Assembly (NCBI GenBank): GCA_032158295.1
Contig: JASTWB010000032.1
Span: 1 to 64,000 of the forward strand
Length of the DNA: 64,000 nt
DNA from: Pycnopodia helianthoides
Taxonomy: Eukaryota; Echinodermata; Asteroidea; Forcipulatida; Asteriidae
Direction of reading: 5' to 3'
The translations under genes and the position numbers were made by a program. A model generated the notes under the pieces. That model ran no database searches. It was not told where the DNA came from and saw nothing but the letters and a program-made list of their open reading frames with translations. Of the stretch, positions 40,301 through 49,369 are shown in pieces (position 1 is the first letter of the stretch; every line of letters starts with the position of its first letter).

Positions 40301-43300
40301 AAGTGTAAACACGCACAAAGACAAATACGACAATGGAAAAGCAGCAAATTAACATAAATCAAAGACATACTTGAGAACGACAGAAAACAAAGGAGGGAGT
40401 AAATTTATTGAACTGATTTTTCTAGCAGTTAAGCACGAGAACAAGTTAACACGAAGACTGCTCAAACACCTGATCCAACCAAGGGGGATTACACAGGACA
40501 GTCAAGCAATTATCGAGCAACCATGTAGCAATTTTTGGCTTCATGATCCGACCAACCCCGCCAGACTGTCTAGTGGCAATGGATAATTTGAAGCTCAAAT
40601 TTGCCTCACATCGATTATTTACGAAAGACCAATCGTGCCACTGAAGTATATATTATCAGCGGGAACTAATTCGTTATAATGAATTAAAAATTCGTTATAG
40701 CGAATTGGTAATTCGTTACAATGAAATAACTATTCGTTTTTACGATTTAGTAATCTGTTATTTCGAACTACTAATCCGTTATAACGAATTACTAATTCGT
40801 TATAACGGATTACTAATTCGTAATCACGAATCTTTTGTTCCGCATAAAATATATATGCGGGAATCAGTTCCTGCATATAATATTTAGGCCTACTTCAGTG
40901 GCACGATTGGGCTTTCGTAATTATTTGATCATAGTAGAGGTGAAAGGAGCGCTCACTTTTGTGATGGTATGAAGAGTTAATGTGAAGACAAAGCCAATCA
41001 AGTTTACGTGTTTCTTGACAGGTATTCCAGCGGCGCAAGGACGGCAGTGTTGATTTCTTTTTGGACTTTGCCAGCTACAGCCGGGGCTTTGGGAATCTAG
41101 AGGGAGAGTTTTGGCTCGGGAACGACAACTTGCACCGTCTGACCGCTCAGGGCGACTACGAACTCAGAGTCGAGCTGTCAGACTTTGAAAACGAATCCAG
41201 GTATGCCGCCTATGACTCGTTTAGCATCGCTGATGTGAGTGACAACTACAGGCTGACGGTGGGAAGTTACTCAGGAACCGCAGGTAATAAATGTAGCCAT
41301 CCGCAATCTTGCAGCAAAGTATTGTTGTGAGTGGATCGTTTTAAGGCATACAGCGCTACTAAACCTAATTCGTTCGAACGGATTACTTAACCTTGCGACC
41401 GAATTGGCTTTCCATAGTTTTTACTTTTACTGTCCCTTCCCGGTCTCCGTACCTTTATTTATTTATTTTTTTATTTATTTCCTTTATTTACCCAGGGTGA
41501 GCCAAATCAGTAAAAAATAACTGGTTTTCATTTGGGCCCTGCATAATTACATTGTTAAGAACAAACAAACTAACATAATAAAAAGACATAAGCACATTAT
41601 AAAACTAACGATATAAAAATTATAAATTTAGCGTAAATATGTATGGATAAGGTAAACTGTAACAATAACATGATTTTTTTTTTTTTTTTGAAGAGCAGCT
41701 TTCAAAACAATAGAGAAGGGTCCCTACATACACATTCAGGAATTTAAATAAAAATGTGATTTGAATGAATGTACAATTAATGTATAAAAGGCGGGAAAAC
41801 TGCCAAGAAGCACAAATAAAACAAAACTCACAATGTGTACAGAGTATAAATTAAGCGATTAGGAATTGAAAAAGCTCAGTTTTAAAAACAGACAAAGACT
41901 CAATTTTTCCCAGACTAACTGGCAGATCGATCCACATTTTGGCCCCAGAAAAAGCAAAGCTTGAGCACAAGCTTTCTTTCTTGGCCATAGGAACTCTCAG
42001 AGTTAGGTTGTCATTGTGTCTAGTGGAACAGCTGTTTGTGAAGTGAGTGAATAGTTTTGCCATGTACTCTGGGCAAAGATGATGTATGCATTTATACACT
42101 AGAATATTTTTTCAAACGAATTTTCTCGGCAAAAGATAACCAGTTCAATTCATGAAAGTTATCACTTGAGGAAGTTCGGCAGGCGGCTCTTTTCAACAGT
42201 CTGTTCAGCAGGTTACTATGTGCGTTGTATTGGCCTCCCCAAACCGTACAACAATAGTCCAAACTCGGTAATACACAAGGTTTAACCAAAGTGTGCAGAC
42301 TCCTTTTTGGAATGTTGTGGCGAATTCTACTTAACATGGCTAATTTAGAAGAAACTTTATTTTTAATGTAATCAATATGAGGAGACCATGTGAGTGATTC
42401 ATCAATTATAACACCTAAACACTTGAAAGAGGTAACCTGTTCAAATGGATCGTTATTAATGACAATGTTAAGGTCAGTTGAAGCTACCTTGTTTTTAGAG
42501 CCGATGATCATTGACTTAGTTTTGGCAGCATTGATTATCAACCTATTTTTGGCGGCCCAATCGTAAATATTTACCATGGCTGTATTGAGGCTACGTTCGA
42601 TTTCCTCTCGGTTGGAGGAGCTACATATTATTGTTGAGTCGTCTGCGTACATGTGCAACTGGCAGTTTTTTTTAATATCTAATCGGTTTCTAATCGGTCT
42701 TTTTTGTTCATAGTAATGAATTCAAAGCAGTGACGCTGTCCTCGATGATACACATTGGGCAGTGACTTACACTGTTTTCGAGATAAATACAAGTTTAATG
42801 TTAATTTGTTGGGCTTAAATGTAGGGACATAGATGTTTAATGTAGTGCAGCTTTATAAACAATTGTAAAGAATGATGCAATAAAAGTATGTGAACGTTTC
42901 AGCTGGACACTTTACTATAATTGCTTCCCTCCACCCAGGGGTAAATGGGTACCTGTGAGGGCAGAGATGGTTCTTGTGATTGATTTAGCTTAGTGCGCTA
43001 CATATTTGGCAGCACAGGCTGTATACTCCCCAGGGAGCTGAGATGGTTTAAGGAATGAAATGGCCCAGTGATCAGGGTAATAATGTTGGAAGCGCTTTGA
43101 GAGATGGTGTATAAAGCACTATATAAAAACCGAATATTATTATTATTATTATCTATGACCCTACCTTTAACAAGAGAAAAAATAAGTTTCATACTCAAAG
43201 AAGTCATAAGACAATTCATTAAATCCATTTGTTTCCAAGTTGTTTCGAAAGTATTTTGTTGTCGTTGAAAATTAAACTAAGAATAGTATTTCAACACTAC

Positions 43301-43656
43301 AATTTGCTTCATAAAAAAAATAATAAAAATAATAAAATCACAAATTAAAAAGGTTTTGTTTTTTTTGCGCGTCCTTTAAAATTAAAGTATCTTTCTTTGT
43401 TGCAGGTGACTCGCTGAGCTACGACAATAACGATCAGTTCACTACTAAAGACAGAGACAACGATGCATGGGGTGGGAACTGTGCCCAGTACCACCAGGGC
43501 GCCTGGTGGTACAGGAGATGCGGCCCTTCTAATCTTAACGGGTTGTATCTCAATGGGACCACGACTGAATATTGGGGAGTTGTTTGGCATCGCTGGAAGG
43601 GGTGGTATTACTCACTCAAAACCACCGAGATGAAAATACGACCCACTCCACAATAA
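31203..43656 (+). CDS. FReD-C: secreted coiled-coil fibrinogen-related protein (377 aa, 4 exons)
   Basis: Predicted exons are 31,203-31,701, 32,774-32,895, 41,022-41,283 and 43,406-43,656 (1,134 nt, in frame; phases 1, 0, 1). The signal peptide [13 protein letters not shown] is followed by a cysteine-rich N-terminus (CVC, PPVCAR, SGCNSS) not seen in B or D. Then come a short coiled coil with about two repeats and a full fibrinogen domain (167-377) with DRDND at 310-314. One codon is missing after TEYW relative to B and D. Intron 2 is about 8 kb and holds a DIRS-type element. It is likely a secreted oligomeric lectin. Expression through so long an intron is plausible but unproven. Confidence 0.83.
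32047..32120 (+). pseudogene. Vestigial extra copy of fibrinogen exon 2 (FReD-C intron 1)
   Basis: Counterpart of 14,295-14,372. Its first cysteine codon is now TTT ([10 protein letters not shown]), and it lacks the second half and a donor. Decay has gone further than in FReD-B. Confidence 0.7.
32180..32695. mobile_element. G-tract-ended MITE-like insertion, FReD-C copy
   Basis: Orthologous in position to 14,440-14,945, with shorter G and C runs. The core reading TGACGTATTGCGCGAACTGC and onward is nearly identical. Confidence 0.6.
32774..32895 (+). CDS. FReD-C exon 2: start of fibrinogen domain
   Basis: It encodes (D)[18 protein letters not shown] through [12 protein letters not shown] to GTAAGA. 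It uses the same AAAG acceptor type as FReD-B. Confidence 0.75.
32896..33336. other. FReD-C intron 2, shared start
   Basis: Colinear with 15,155-15,605 of FReD-B, including the CTCCGG...TAATCCACG degenerate repeats. Identity ends at GAAGTAT, where the DIRS-type element begins. Confidence 0.65.
33337..33783 (+). pseudogene. DIRS-type element: gag C-terminal part
   Basis: An open frame reading [20 protein letters not shown], then [18 protein letters not shown] and DPELWL. It is followed by a Cys/His knuckle ([28 protein letters not shown]). These are landmarks of DIRS/Ngaro-type gag ends. The 5' part is missing at the intron junction. Confidence 0.65.
33784..35155 (+). pseudogene. DIRS-type element: reverse transcriptase and RNase H, frameshifted
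   Basis: The first frame has [20 protein letters not shown] and [14 protein letters not shown]. After a one-base shift near 34,335 the second frame has [14 protein letters not shown], the catalytic YFDD box, LTYLGLETD and PGRAFLRRL. RNase H follows with [15 protein letters not shown] and [10 protein letters not shown]. The order RT then RNase H without protease or a DDE integrase marks DIRS-type elements. The reading frame is further cut at 35,156 by a solo LTR. Confidence 0.75.
35161..36417. mobile_element. Solo LTR, 1,257 bp, nested in the DIRS-type element
   Basis: It starts TGTCACAG and ends CTGTGACA (8-bp inverted ends, TG..CA), with GTCAC duplicated at 35,156-35,160 and 36,418-36,422. 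Removing it with one GTCAC rejoins the host element's RNase H frame. It contains TATATAAATA near 35,492 and no coding gene. A G-run lies at 35,354-35,367. Confidence 0.8.
36423..36585 (+). pseudogene. DIRS-type element: RNase H end, continuation after the solo LTR
   Basis: The frame carries [20 protein letters not shown] then SLSRFQ, the usual end of DIRS RNase H. One TGA stop interrupts the line upstream of it (near 36,448). Confidence 0.7.
36586..37131 (+). pseudogene. DIRS-type element: tyrosine recombinase N-terminal and central part
   Basis: An open frame with [40 protein letters not shown] and [18 protein letters not shown]. This is the SAM-like N-terminal fold and the start of the catalytic domain of tyrosine recombinases. 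The frame closes early (NG then stop), and the later R..Y part is lost into an A-rich microsatellite. Confidence 0.7.
37203..37326. repeat. A-rich microsatellite (AAATA/AATAA)n
   Basis: A C run followed by A15 and about 100 nt of AAATAAATA repeats. It interrupts the recombinase to hydrolase section of the element and may be the tail of a retroposed insertion. Confidence 0.8.
37371..37616 (+). pseudogene. DIRS-type element: SGNH-hydrolase-like C-terminus
   Basis: The frame ends [20 protein letters not shown] then [10 protein letters not shown] and a stop. The DGVHLS...G...LL block is the last (catalytic Asp-His) motif of SGNH hydrolases, which some DIRS/Ngaro-type elements encode. The other catalytic blocks are missing here. 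Confidence 0.5.
37620..37978. other. 3' region of the DIRS-type element or neighbouring unique sequence
   Basis: No ORF and no repeat partner in the window. It lies between the hydrolase stop and a hairpin minisatellite, so it is probably element 3' UTR. Confidence 0.35.
37982..38223. repeat. Minisatellite of TGGAC-CTGGGA-GTCCA hairpins, 10 units
   Basis: Ten cores like GGACCTGGGAGTCCATTGG are spaced 16-35 nt apart. Each can fold as a TGGAC/GTCCA stem with a 6-nt loop. Variants include GGGCGTCC and CTCGGCGTCC. Found only here, directly 3' of the DIRS-type coding region. Confidence 0.8.
38270..38316 (+). ncRNA. Hammerhead-like stem motif, degenerate
   Basis: TTAATGATGCCAG, a spacer, then CTGGCGAAACATG. 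A GCCAG/CTGGC stem is followed by GAAAC and preceded by a near CTGATGA box with two mismatches and one extra base. Compare the motifs at 19,950 and 62,176. Catalytic activity is doubtful. Confidence 0.3.
38385..39587. mobile_element. Truncated copy of the 16,388 solo-LTR family (FReD-C intron 2)
   Basis: Matches 16,455-17,858, including AAATTGCTAGTGCGAGTTGC and a repeated ATTATTGA-rich section. Both ends are missing, and the right side joins DIRS-related sequence at GCCTAAGC. A 67-codon ORF here is shared with the B copy but unlike any family. Confidence 0.65.
39588..40201 (-). pseudogene. DIRS-type gag N-terminal part, minus strand (FReD-C intron 2)
   Basis: Minus strand: [20 protein letters not shown], then after a frame change [20 protein letters not shown] and [10 protein letters not shown]. 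The L-W-D-E-L-G...I-W-K-G-E-(F/Y)...pattern is seen in DIRS/Ngaro gag. It is in opposite orientation to the element at 33,337. Related pieces lie at 54,840-55,140 and, deleted, in FReD-B. Confidence 0.5.
40202..40620 (-). mobile_element. DIRS-related leader fragment (FReD-C intron 2)
   Basis: Adjoins the gag fragment and matches 18,770-19,150 and 55,140-55,480. Probably the 5' non-coding part of the same element. Short ORFs on both strands look incidental. Confidence 0.45.
40664..40862. repeat. Palindromic 21-bp repeat array, about 8 units, plus CCGCATA hairpin (FReD-C)
   Basis: Contains the full self-complementary core TTCGTTATAACGAATTACTA twice in succession, and diverged units on the left. 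Followed by CCGCATA...TATGCGG. Same location before exon 3 as in B and D. Confidence 0.75.
41022..41283 (+). CDS. FReD-C exon 3: middle of fibrinogen domain
   Basis: [20 protein letters not shown] through [12 protein letters not shown] to SYSGTAG. It has K and F where B and D have Q and Y. Flanking GACAG and GTAATA are conserved. Confidence 0.9.
41448..42665 (-). mobile_element. LINE, 5'-truncated, reverse transcriptase C-terminal half (FReD-C intron 3)
   Basis: The minus strand is open for 188 codons from [19 protein letters not shown], with [18 protein letters not shown] and [13 protein letters not shown]. After a frame break come [14 protein letters not shown] and [14 protein letters not shown]. 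The 3' end has an (AAATA)-type tail. This is a CR1/jockey-like LINE. It lacks the endonuclease and N-terminal RT blocks. It occupies the same site as in FReD-B, and the site is empty of LINE in FReD-D. Confidence 0.8.
42666..43405. other. Remainder of FReD-C intron 3
   Basis: Colinear with 21,061-21,811. Contains an ATT microsatellite (43,135-43,151) and ends TTTCTTTGTTGCAG. No gene seen. Confidence 0.6.
43406..43656 (+). CDS. FReD-C exon 4: calcium and ligand-binding end of fibrinogen domain
   Basis: [40 protein letters not shown], then [16 protein letters not shown] and the constant close. It is three bases shorter than B and D (one codon lost after W). The histidines before the calcium loop are aspartates here. 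Confidence 0.9.
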
Positions 43657-45958
43657 TAACACCATACCACTCACTATGTTGCCGCTCATTAAGTAAAGTC
43701 ATACCAGTACCAATCCTCGAGATAATTACCTTCCACTTGAATTTATTTGTAAGTTGGGAAAATAGCCTCAAACCCACCATAGATTATTTTGATCGCCGTT
43801 ATCGTAATAAAGTGTTTATAGTCCTTGGCCACTGTATGCGGTTTTTCTATTCCTGCACTGAAACAGGATAAACTCAAGTGATGAAATGTTCTCATGTTGA
43901 TTGAACACAACTATTGTTAAGAAGAGTATTATATTAAACTTGCAAAAATAAAATAGTTTTGAAATATAAGAAGCCCTAAATATTTAACATCTTCCGTATA
44001 GAAAGTATGTATCAACCAGACACTATGTGAGATCATGATATATTAAACGTATAAAACAATTATTTACAAATGACATGAGTTCTTATAATGTGGATATTTT
44101 TCGATCTGTGTTGAAGAACTATTTACAGTTCGAACAGGGAATTATTATTTTTTATTTAACATGGATACTAATTTTTCGAGCGACAAAAGACTAAACACAC
44201 TGGATATGTGTACACTAATCACAGTTGTAAATGTGTGTTGTATAAACACTTTGAGACAGACTCTGGTGGGATAGAAACCTCAGGCCATTTACGTGCCTGA
44301 ATGTTTACAAAGGTCATTTGGGTTGGTGAGCAGTTTGCAGTAGCCCTGTTTTTATCATGTGTTCCATTTCTGTTGCAGTATCTCTTGATGATCCTCCTTA
44401 GCTACATTGTAATTTGCTTTTGTTTTAACTGATTACTTATTGATTACTTCTGCTTCTTTGTTCTTTGAACTGTGTATATAATTATACAGACGATAATTGT
44501 CAGACGATAATTGACTTTGGCTTGTGCCAGATCCAGGTTTATAAATTCTAATACGTGCAAATTGAAAGTAACAACCAACAAGGAAATGCACGAACAGACA
44601 GCTTGCTGAATTTTTTTCTCAATATTTAGGTCAACTCAAATGCAAGTCTAACAAGGATAGCTACCAAACTTCTTGGCTTCAGGCGATGCAATAAGCTAGC
44701 TTAGTATCAATCAGTTCTCTACTGCAGACAACAATGATAGTATGCGCAGTTATACCATGGCGATTATTGGTATAGTAATAAGATGTTCTCCCTTCCCTCT
44801 TATCAAAATTCGATACAAACTATCAAGTTTTCGGTAATAATTATACAAGATTGTATGTCTTCCTTTTTCGAGCTGTCTACAAATTTAACTTTAATATGAT
44901 AAATGTTTAATTGCTTAACAACATATTTTTCATATGATAAATGTTTAATTGCTTAACAACATAATTTTCATATTTGTTTTACTAATTTAGTACTTATAGG
45001 CCTAGACTTAATTGTTTATCGGTAAATGATATCTCAAAAAGGCAGGTATAGAATAAGTATGACTATTTTTGAATTGTAAAGGGTATTTGCTATCAGAAAG
45101 TATCGCCGAAGACTCAGCAAATAGAGCATTCTATAATTATAGAGCGTATACTGTACATGTTTGAAAATATTGTTGCTATATTGTTTTGTCTGATTAGGAG
45201 AACACTTAAATTTAAGTTCTTTTAGGGGTGAATAAATTTGACTATTGGGCCAGATCCATGTTTACAAATTCTATAGCTATAGTTAAATATCAATATTGCA
45301 CAAAATTACTAATTTATTTCAAACTGTTCTAACAGCTTATACTCTTTCATTCCTGTGAAAAGTTAAAACATTTGTCTTAAGAATAGAGAAAAGTTGCTCA
45401 GATAAATAGTTATCTTATCGTAAAAACTAGCTATAGTCGATTATAAACTTTAGCGCTCATAATAAGTTACGTTTTTTTTCTGAGTAAAAATAAATAACGA
45501 AACAATCCAATATAATTCCTCTTATGAGTGTTCTGTGTATATATTTGAGTGCGTTCGTTCCTCGTTAGTTTCGCGTTTACTTCCTTATAATTGACAAGAA
45601 CACGTCCATCTTATAACTCAATGTACAGTAATTATAAACAACATTATAATGGGTTGCCAGTAATTGTCCGAATCTTCAGAGTGTACTACCTGGGAAGACA
45701 ATATCTGGAATATGTGTGAAACTTTGGTCAGCCCCAGAGTCATCGTCATCAAAGGAAACATACAACATCGGAATATAGACGTGTCCATTCAATCACAGTC
45801 TAGTATTGTTTAACATCAGTAGGTAAACTTTAAAGTACAAAAGGTGACCGTACTTCCAATACAAAAAGAGATATACGTTTTGGTTCTACATGCGTCATGT
45901 GCCCGGGAGAATGGCATATAAGACTCTACGCCCTTCTTCCAGGCACATAGAGAAACTT
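43657..45958 (+). other. FReD-C 3' UTR and downstream flank
   Basis: Colinear with the other flanks. It carries an extra AACTTTAATATGATAAATGT doubling near 44,886-44,950 and an added TGTTGTATAAACACTTTGAG block shared only with D (44,230 and 59,270). C and D flanks are therefore closest relatives. Confidence 0.65.
43806..43811 (+). terminator. Polyadenylation signal AATAAA, FReD-C
   Basis: Same conserved position, 150 nt after the stop. Confidence 0.65.
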
Positions 45959-45959
45959 T

Positions 45960-46610
45960 TGTTCTAGTAAAAGAAGGTCGTAAGCAATCACACTACTCCT
46001 GACAAAAAACAAAAAAAACATGAAACTAGTGTTACAGTTTTGTTTCTAGATTTACCCCAGACACATGTTTTCCCGTTCCCATGCAGCATTTAACATTCCT
46101 ATTAAATTGAAAACACAACAAAACGATAAAACACTCCTCGCTCATGTACTGCTTCCATACATCTATGTAGACCATTAGAAAAAAAGGATTCTAGTAAAAG
46201 AAGGTCGTAAGCAATCACATTACTCCTGAAAAAAAAAAAAAAAAAAAAAAAAACATGAAACTAGTGTTACAGTTTTGTTTCTAGATTTACCCCAGACACG
46301 TTTTCTCGTTCCCATGCAGCATTTAACATTCCTATTAAATTGAAAACACAACAAAACGATAAAACACTCCTCGCTCATGTACTGCTTCCATACATCTATG
46401 TAGCCCGTAAGAAAAAAAGGATTCTAGTAAAAGAAGGTCGTAAGCAATCACATTACTCCTGAAAAAAAAAAAAAAAAAAAACATGAAACTAGTGTTACAG
46501 TTTTGTTTCTAGATTTACCCCAGACACATGTTTTCCCGTTCCCATGCAGCATTTAACATTCCTATTAAATTGAAAACACAACAAAACGATAAAACACTCC
46601 TCGCTTAGTT
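45960..46610. repeat. Tandem triplication, period about 232 bp
   Basis: TCTAGTAAAAGAAGGTCGTA occurs at about 45,963, 46,191 and 46,425. Each is followed by an A run, the GTTTCTAGATTTACCCCAGA block and a CTCCTCGCT end. The A, B and D flanks have one copy (2,732; 25,149; 61,182). The A runs (26 and 19 nt) separate units. Confidence 0.8.
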
Positions 46611-46916
46611 TACAGAAACACTTTTTTGCACATTAAATTGCTCACACACTTTTTTAAATACGACTTTCACACTGGAACGTAGCATTTTATTGGACGATGA
46701 GGCAGCTGGAAACTGACATTGATTAGTGATGGTATGATGAGGGTCACAGGGAGAGAATAAGACCAGAGTTTTGTTTTATAAGAGATAAGACCACATTGTT
46801 TCAGACCACTTGGCTGGACTCTTGTAATCGTCAAAGACCAGCCAAAGACAAAGGCTAATGAATATCTGTCTTGGTACCCATAATAATAGTTGCACAAGAC
46901 GAAATAGCTTCAACAT
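46611..46916. other. FReD-C downstream flank, end
   Basis: Colinear with 25,370-25,655 and 61,390-61,685 (TGGTATGATGAGGGTCACAG). Non-coding. Confidence 0.6.
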
Positions 46917-47150
46917 TGTTGTATATTTGGTTTGCGGTAACACCATGTGTATAATTGTCTACTTTGCTGTGTAGATTTTGTTCTTTAGCTAGAGAACTGT
47001 TCCTGCTTATTAACTACTACCTGGGCGGGAGGTAGGAAATCGACCTGGACTACTACTTAAGCTTTGTGGATCGGGGGGGGGGGGGACTTCTCGTAATTAA
47101 CTGCACTGCCGCGGGTAAACCTTGGGGGCATGTCCCGTACAGGGCGGGAG
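46917..47150 (+). mobile_element. Penelope-like repeat with internal deletion and G run
   Basis: GCGGTAACACCATGTGTATA, then TTAACTACTACCTGGGCGGG, a 13-G tract and ACTTCTCGTAATTAACTGCA. It ends where a second GGGCGGGAGGTAGG begins, suggesting strand slippage or recombination between family copies. Confidence 0.5.
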
Positions 47151-47400
47151 GTAGGAAAGGGACACACCGGCTTCGTTGGGCTATTTGGGCTACAAAATAG
47201 ACTAAAACATGATTCCAAATGTCTTCCTGAAATCGAGAAGAATGGTTTACAAAAGAAACCATCAAATTTTGCCGTTTTCGAGAATTCTTTTCAAAAAACA
47301 AAGGTCAAGTGACTTTCCCGAACCAAAACGTGGTTCCGAAAGTCACGTGATCTTCAGAGTTAGTTTTACTTCCAGCCGTATAAAAGTAAAGTACTGAACC
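47151..47400 (+). repeat. Intergenic repeat, copy 2 (pair at 7,795-8,020)
   Basis: Same block as 7,795-8,020, followed again by an R fragment. Confidence 0.7.
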
Positions 47401-47930
47401 AAATTTGAGTCTTATTGTTGAAACAATGTGTGCAAAGAGTAAAGTCTCTAGAGGACACACAAAAGACAAAGTTAATGAGGACACACAATATAAGTCTGAG
47501 TAAAGGATTACGATTTAGGGGACACACAATTAATAAATATAATAAGAACACACAAAAGACATGAGAATTGAATGACATTTTGTTTGTATGTCATCTATGA
47601 GACGCATGCGTCAACGTAGCCCCTGTTTGTTTGTTTGGTTTTGTTTTTCCCAAACCGGACACGACCATTCTGCGGATGCATCCCTCTAAGCCAGATAGGA
47701 TGTAACTTGAAGGCCACAGTTCCTCAACGTTTCCCACAACTGGTAGTCAGAACCCATTGTGATGTTAACAGATCACAATCGCTCACTAATAACGCATGAC
47801 TTCAAAATTCAATTCAATTCATGGCAATTCACTTAATGCAGCAACCGCACGCGTGTTAATGTACAAACGTAATTTTATGTGAATGAGTAAGGGACACTGT
47901 ACTGCCTTCTTCTCTTAAAGCCACCCTATC
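47401..47930 (+). repeat. Partial R unit, copy 5
   Basis: The 3' part of R only: GTGTGCAAAGAGTAAAGTCT through GACCATTCTGCGGATGCATC to the AACTTGAAGGCCACAG tail. It shows that the same R to promoter order precedes FReD-D. Confidence 0.65.
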
Positions 47931-48645
47931 AGTCTCAACAGTGCACTGTGCCAAGCATTATTGTGGTAACAATACATGAGTCAGAGATAATAACTCGACT
48001 CTGTGATTAGAATCCTACGATCGTCCTCAGTAAATCATTTTGACGATGTACAATACAGCATCTTTATTTGGCAAGTGATTTAATTTTGTTAAGAAAAATG
48101 TTTCGGTGCTAAGAAAGTTTTGAGCAAGACAGCTTAGTAAACGTATGCACTGTACGTAATATGACGACCTACATTGTAACAGTAATTTTACTTTCACATA
48201 AACTGAATGTATCGGGAAAATCTTCAGAGGAAATAAATGTTTTCTGTAGTTTGGAAAGGTTTACATTTCAAAATGCACGGAGTATCAAGAGAAGTGTATT
48301 AAATGGTCGTCCATAATAATTGAGATGTTCTGTTGTATGAATTATGTGGATGTTTACTAGACCTCCAAACGTAGTCTGCTGAACTATTTAGTTCATGTCT
48401 GTAGTTGCACTCGTCTCTACATATTTATTCAGCTTCAATTTGTTTCCGTTTCTATGGATTGACCCTTAAGAATCCAGGTCAGCATATTGCTCAATACAGG
48501 ATGAAAAAAACACAACCTTCAATCGTATACCATCTACTACTAGTATATATTGGTTTTACAAACAGGCTCTTCCTCATTTCCCTGTGTTAATTCCTATGCC
48601 AAATTACAACGATACGAAGTCGTGTATTGTTGACTTTTGTGCACA
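47931..48645 (+). promoter_or_regulatory. Promoter and 5' UTR block of FReD-D
   Basis: Colinear with 4,980-5,654 and 12,945-13,380. TATATATT at 48,544-48,551, about 95 nt before the ATG, in the conserved ACTACTAGTATATATTGG phrase. Confidence 0.5.
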
Positions 48646-49369
48646 ATGGGGCTGTTTATCCGTTCACTCTTGATCGTTGTGATCGTGAAGTCTCAAGTTG
48701 AACTACAAGTTGCATCCTCAGGCAATCAGAAAACGGTTTGCTGTGTGCTAGATACAAGTAGTAAGATAGATGAGTTAAAGAGTATTACAGAAAACTACCT
48801 AAACATGGTTAACATTGAACTCATAAACACAAACGATCAGGTGAAAGAGCTCAAAGTTACAATGACTGATAATCAAGAAACGTTTTCCTCTGAGCAAGAA
48901 GACACAAGCCGTAAGGTTGATGAGTTGCAGGTTACAGTCTCTCAAAACCATGAGTTGCAGATTGAATTCTCTGATAACCAAGAAAGGGTTTCCTCTGAGG
49001 TAGAAAATGCAATACATAAGATGGATGAGTTGCAGGTTGCAGTCTCTGGTAATCAAGAAACGGTTTCCTCTGAGCTTGGAGATACAAGACGTCAAGTGGA
49101 AGAGATGCAGGTTGCAGTCTCTGCTAATCAAGAAACGGTTTCCTCTGAGCTAGGAGATACAAGACGTCAAGTGGAAGAGTTGCAGGTTACAGTCTCTGCT
49201 AATCAAGAAACGGTTTCCTCTGAGCTCGGAGATACAAGACGTCAAGTGGAAGAGTTGCAGATTACAGTCTCTGGTAACCAAGAACATGTTACCTCTGAGA
49301 TACGGGGTATAAGACGACAGTTGGAAGAGCTGCAAGTCTCTGTCTATGCCTCAGTGGAACTCCTTCATG
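48646..49369 (+). CDS. FReD-D exon 1: signal peptide and repeated coiled coil
   Basis: It has 241 codons plus one base, ending CATG before GTAAGT. The repeats (75 bp each) are nearly identical in the middle: [18 protein letters not shown] occurs three times in succession. One short half-unit ([10 protein letters not shown]) shows a register slip. Confidence 0.88.

Noticed and set aside
40371..40586. ORF repeated in all three intron 2 copies (18,930; 40,371; 55,310)
   Set aside because: Lies in a DIRS-related leader fragment and changes length and ends in each copy; no known domain.
48799..49335. Long minus-strand open frames with repeated NLQL/TSCIS peptides opposite FReD-D exon 1
   Set aside because: Shadow of the 75-bp coding repeats on the other strand; no signal or domain of its own.
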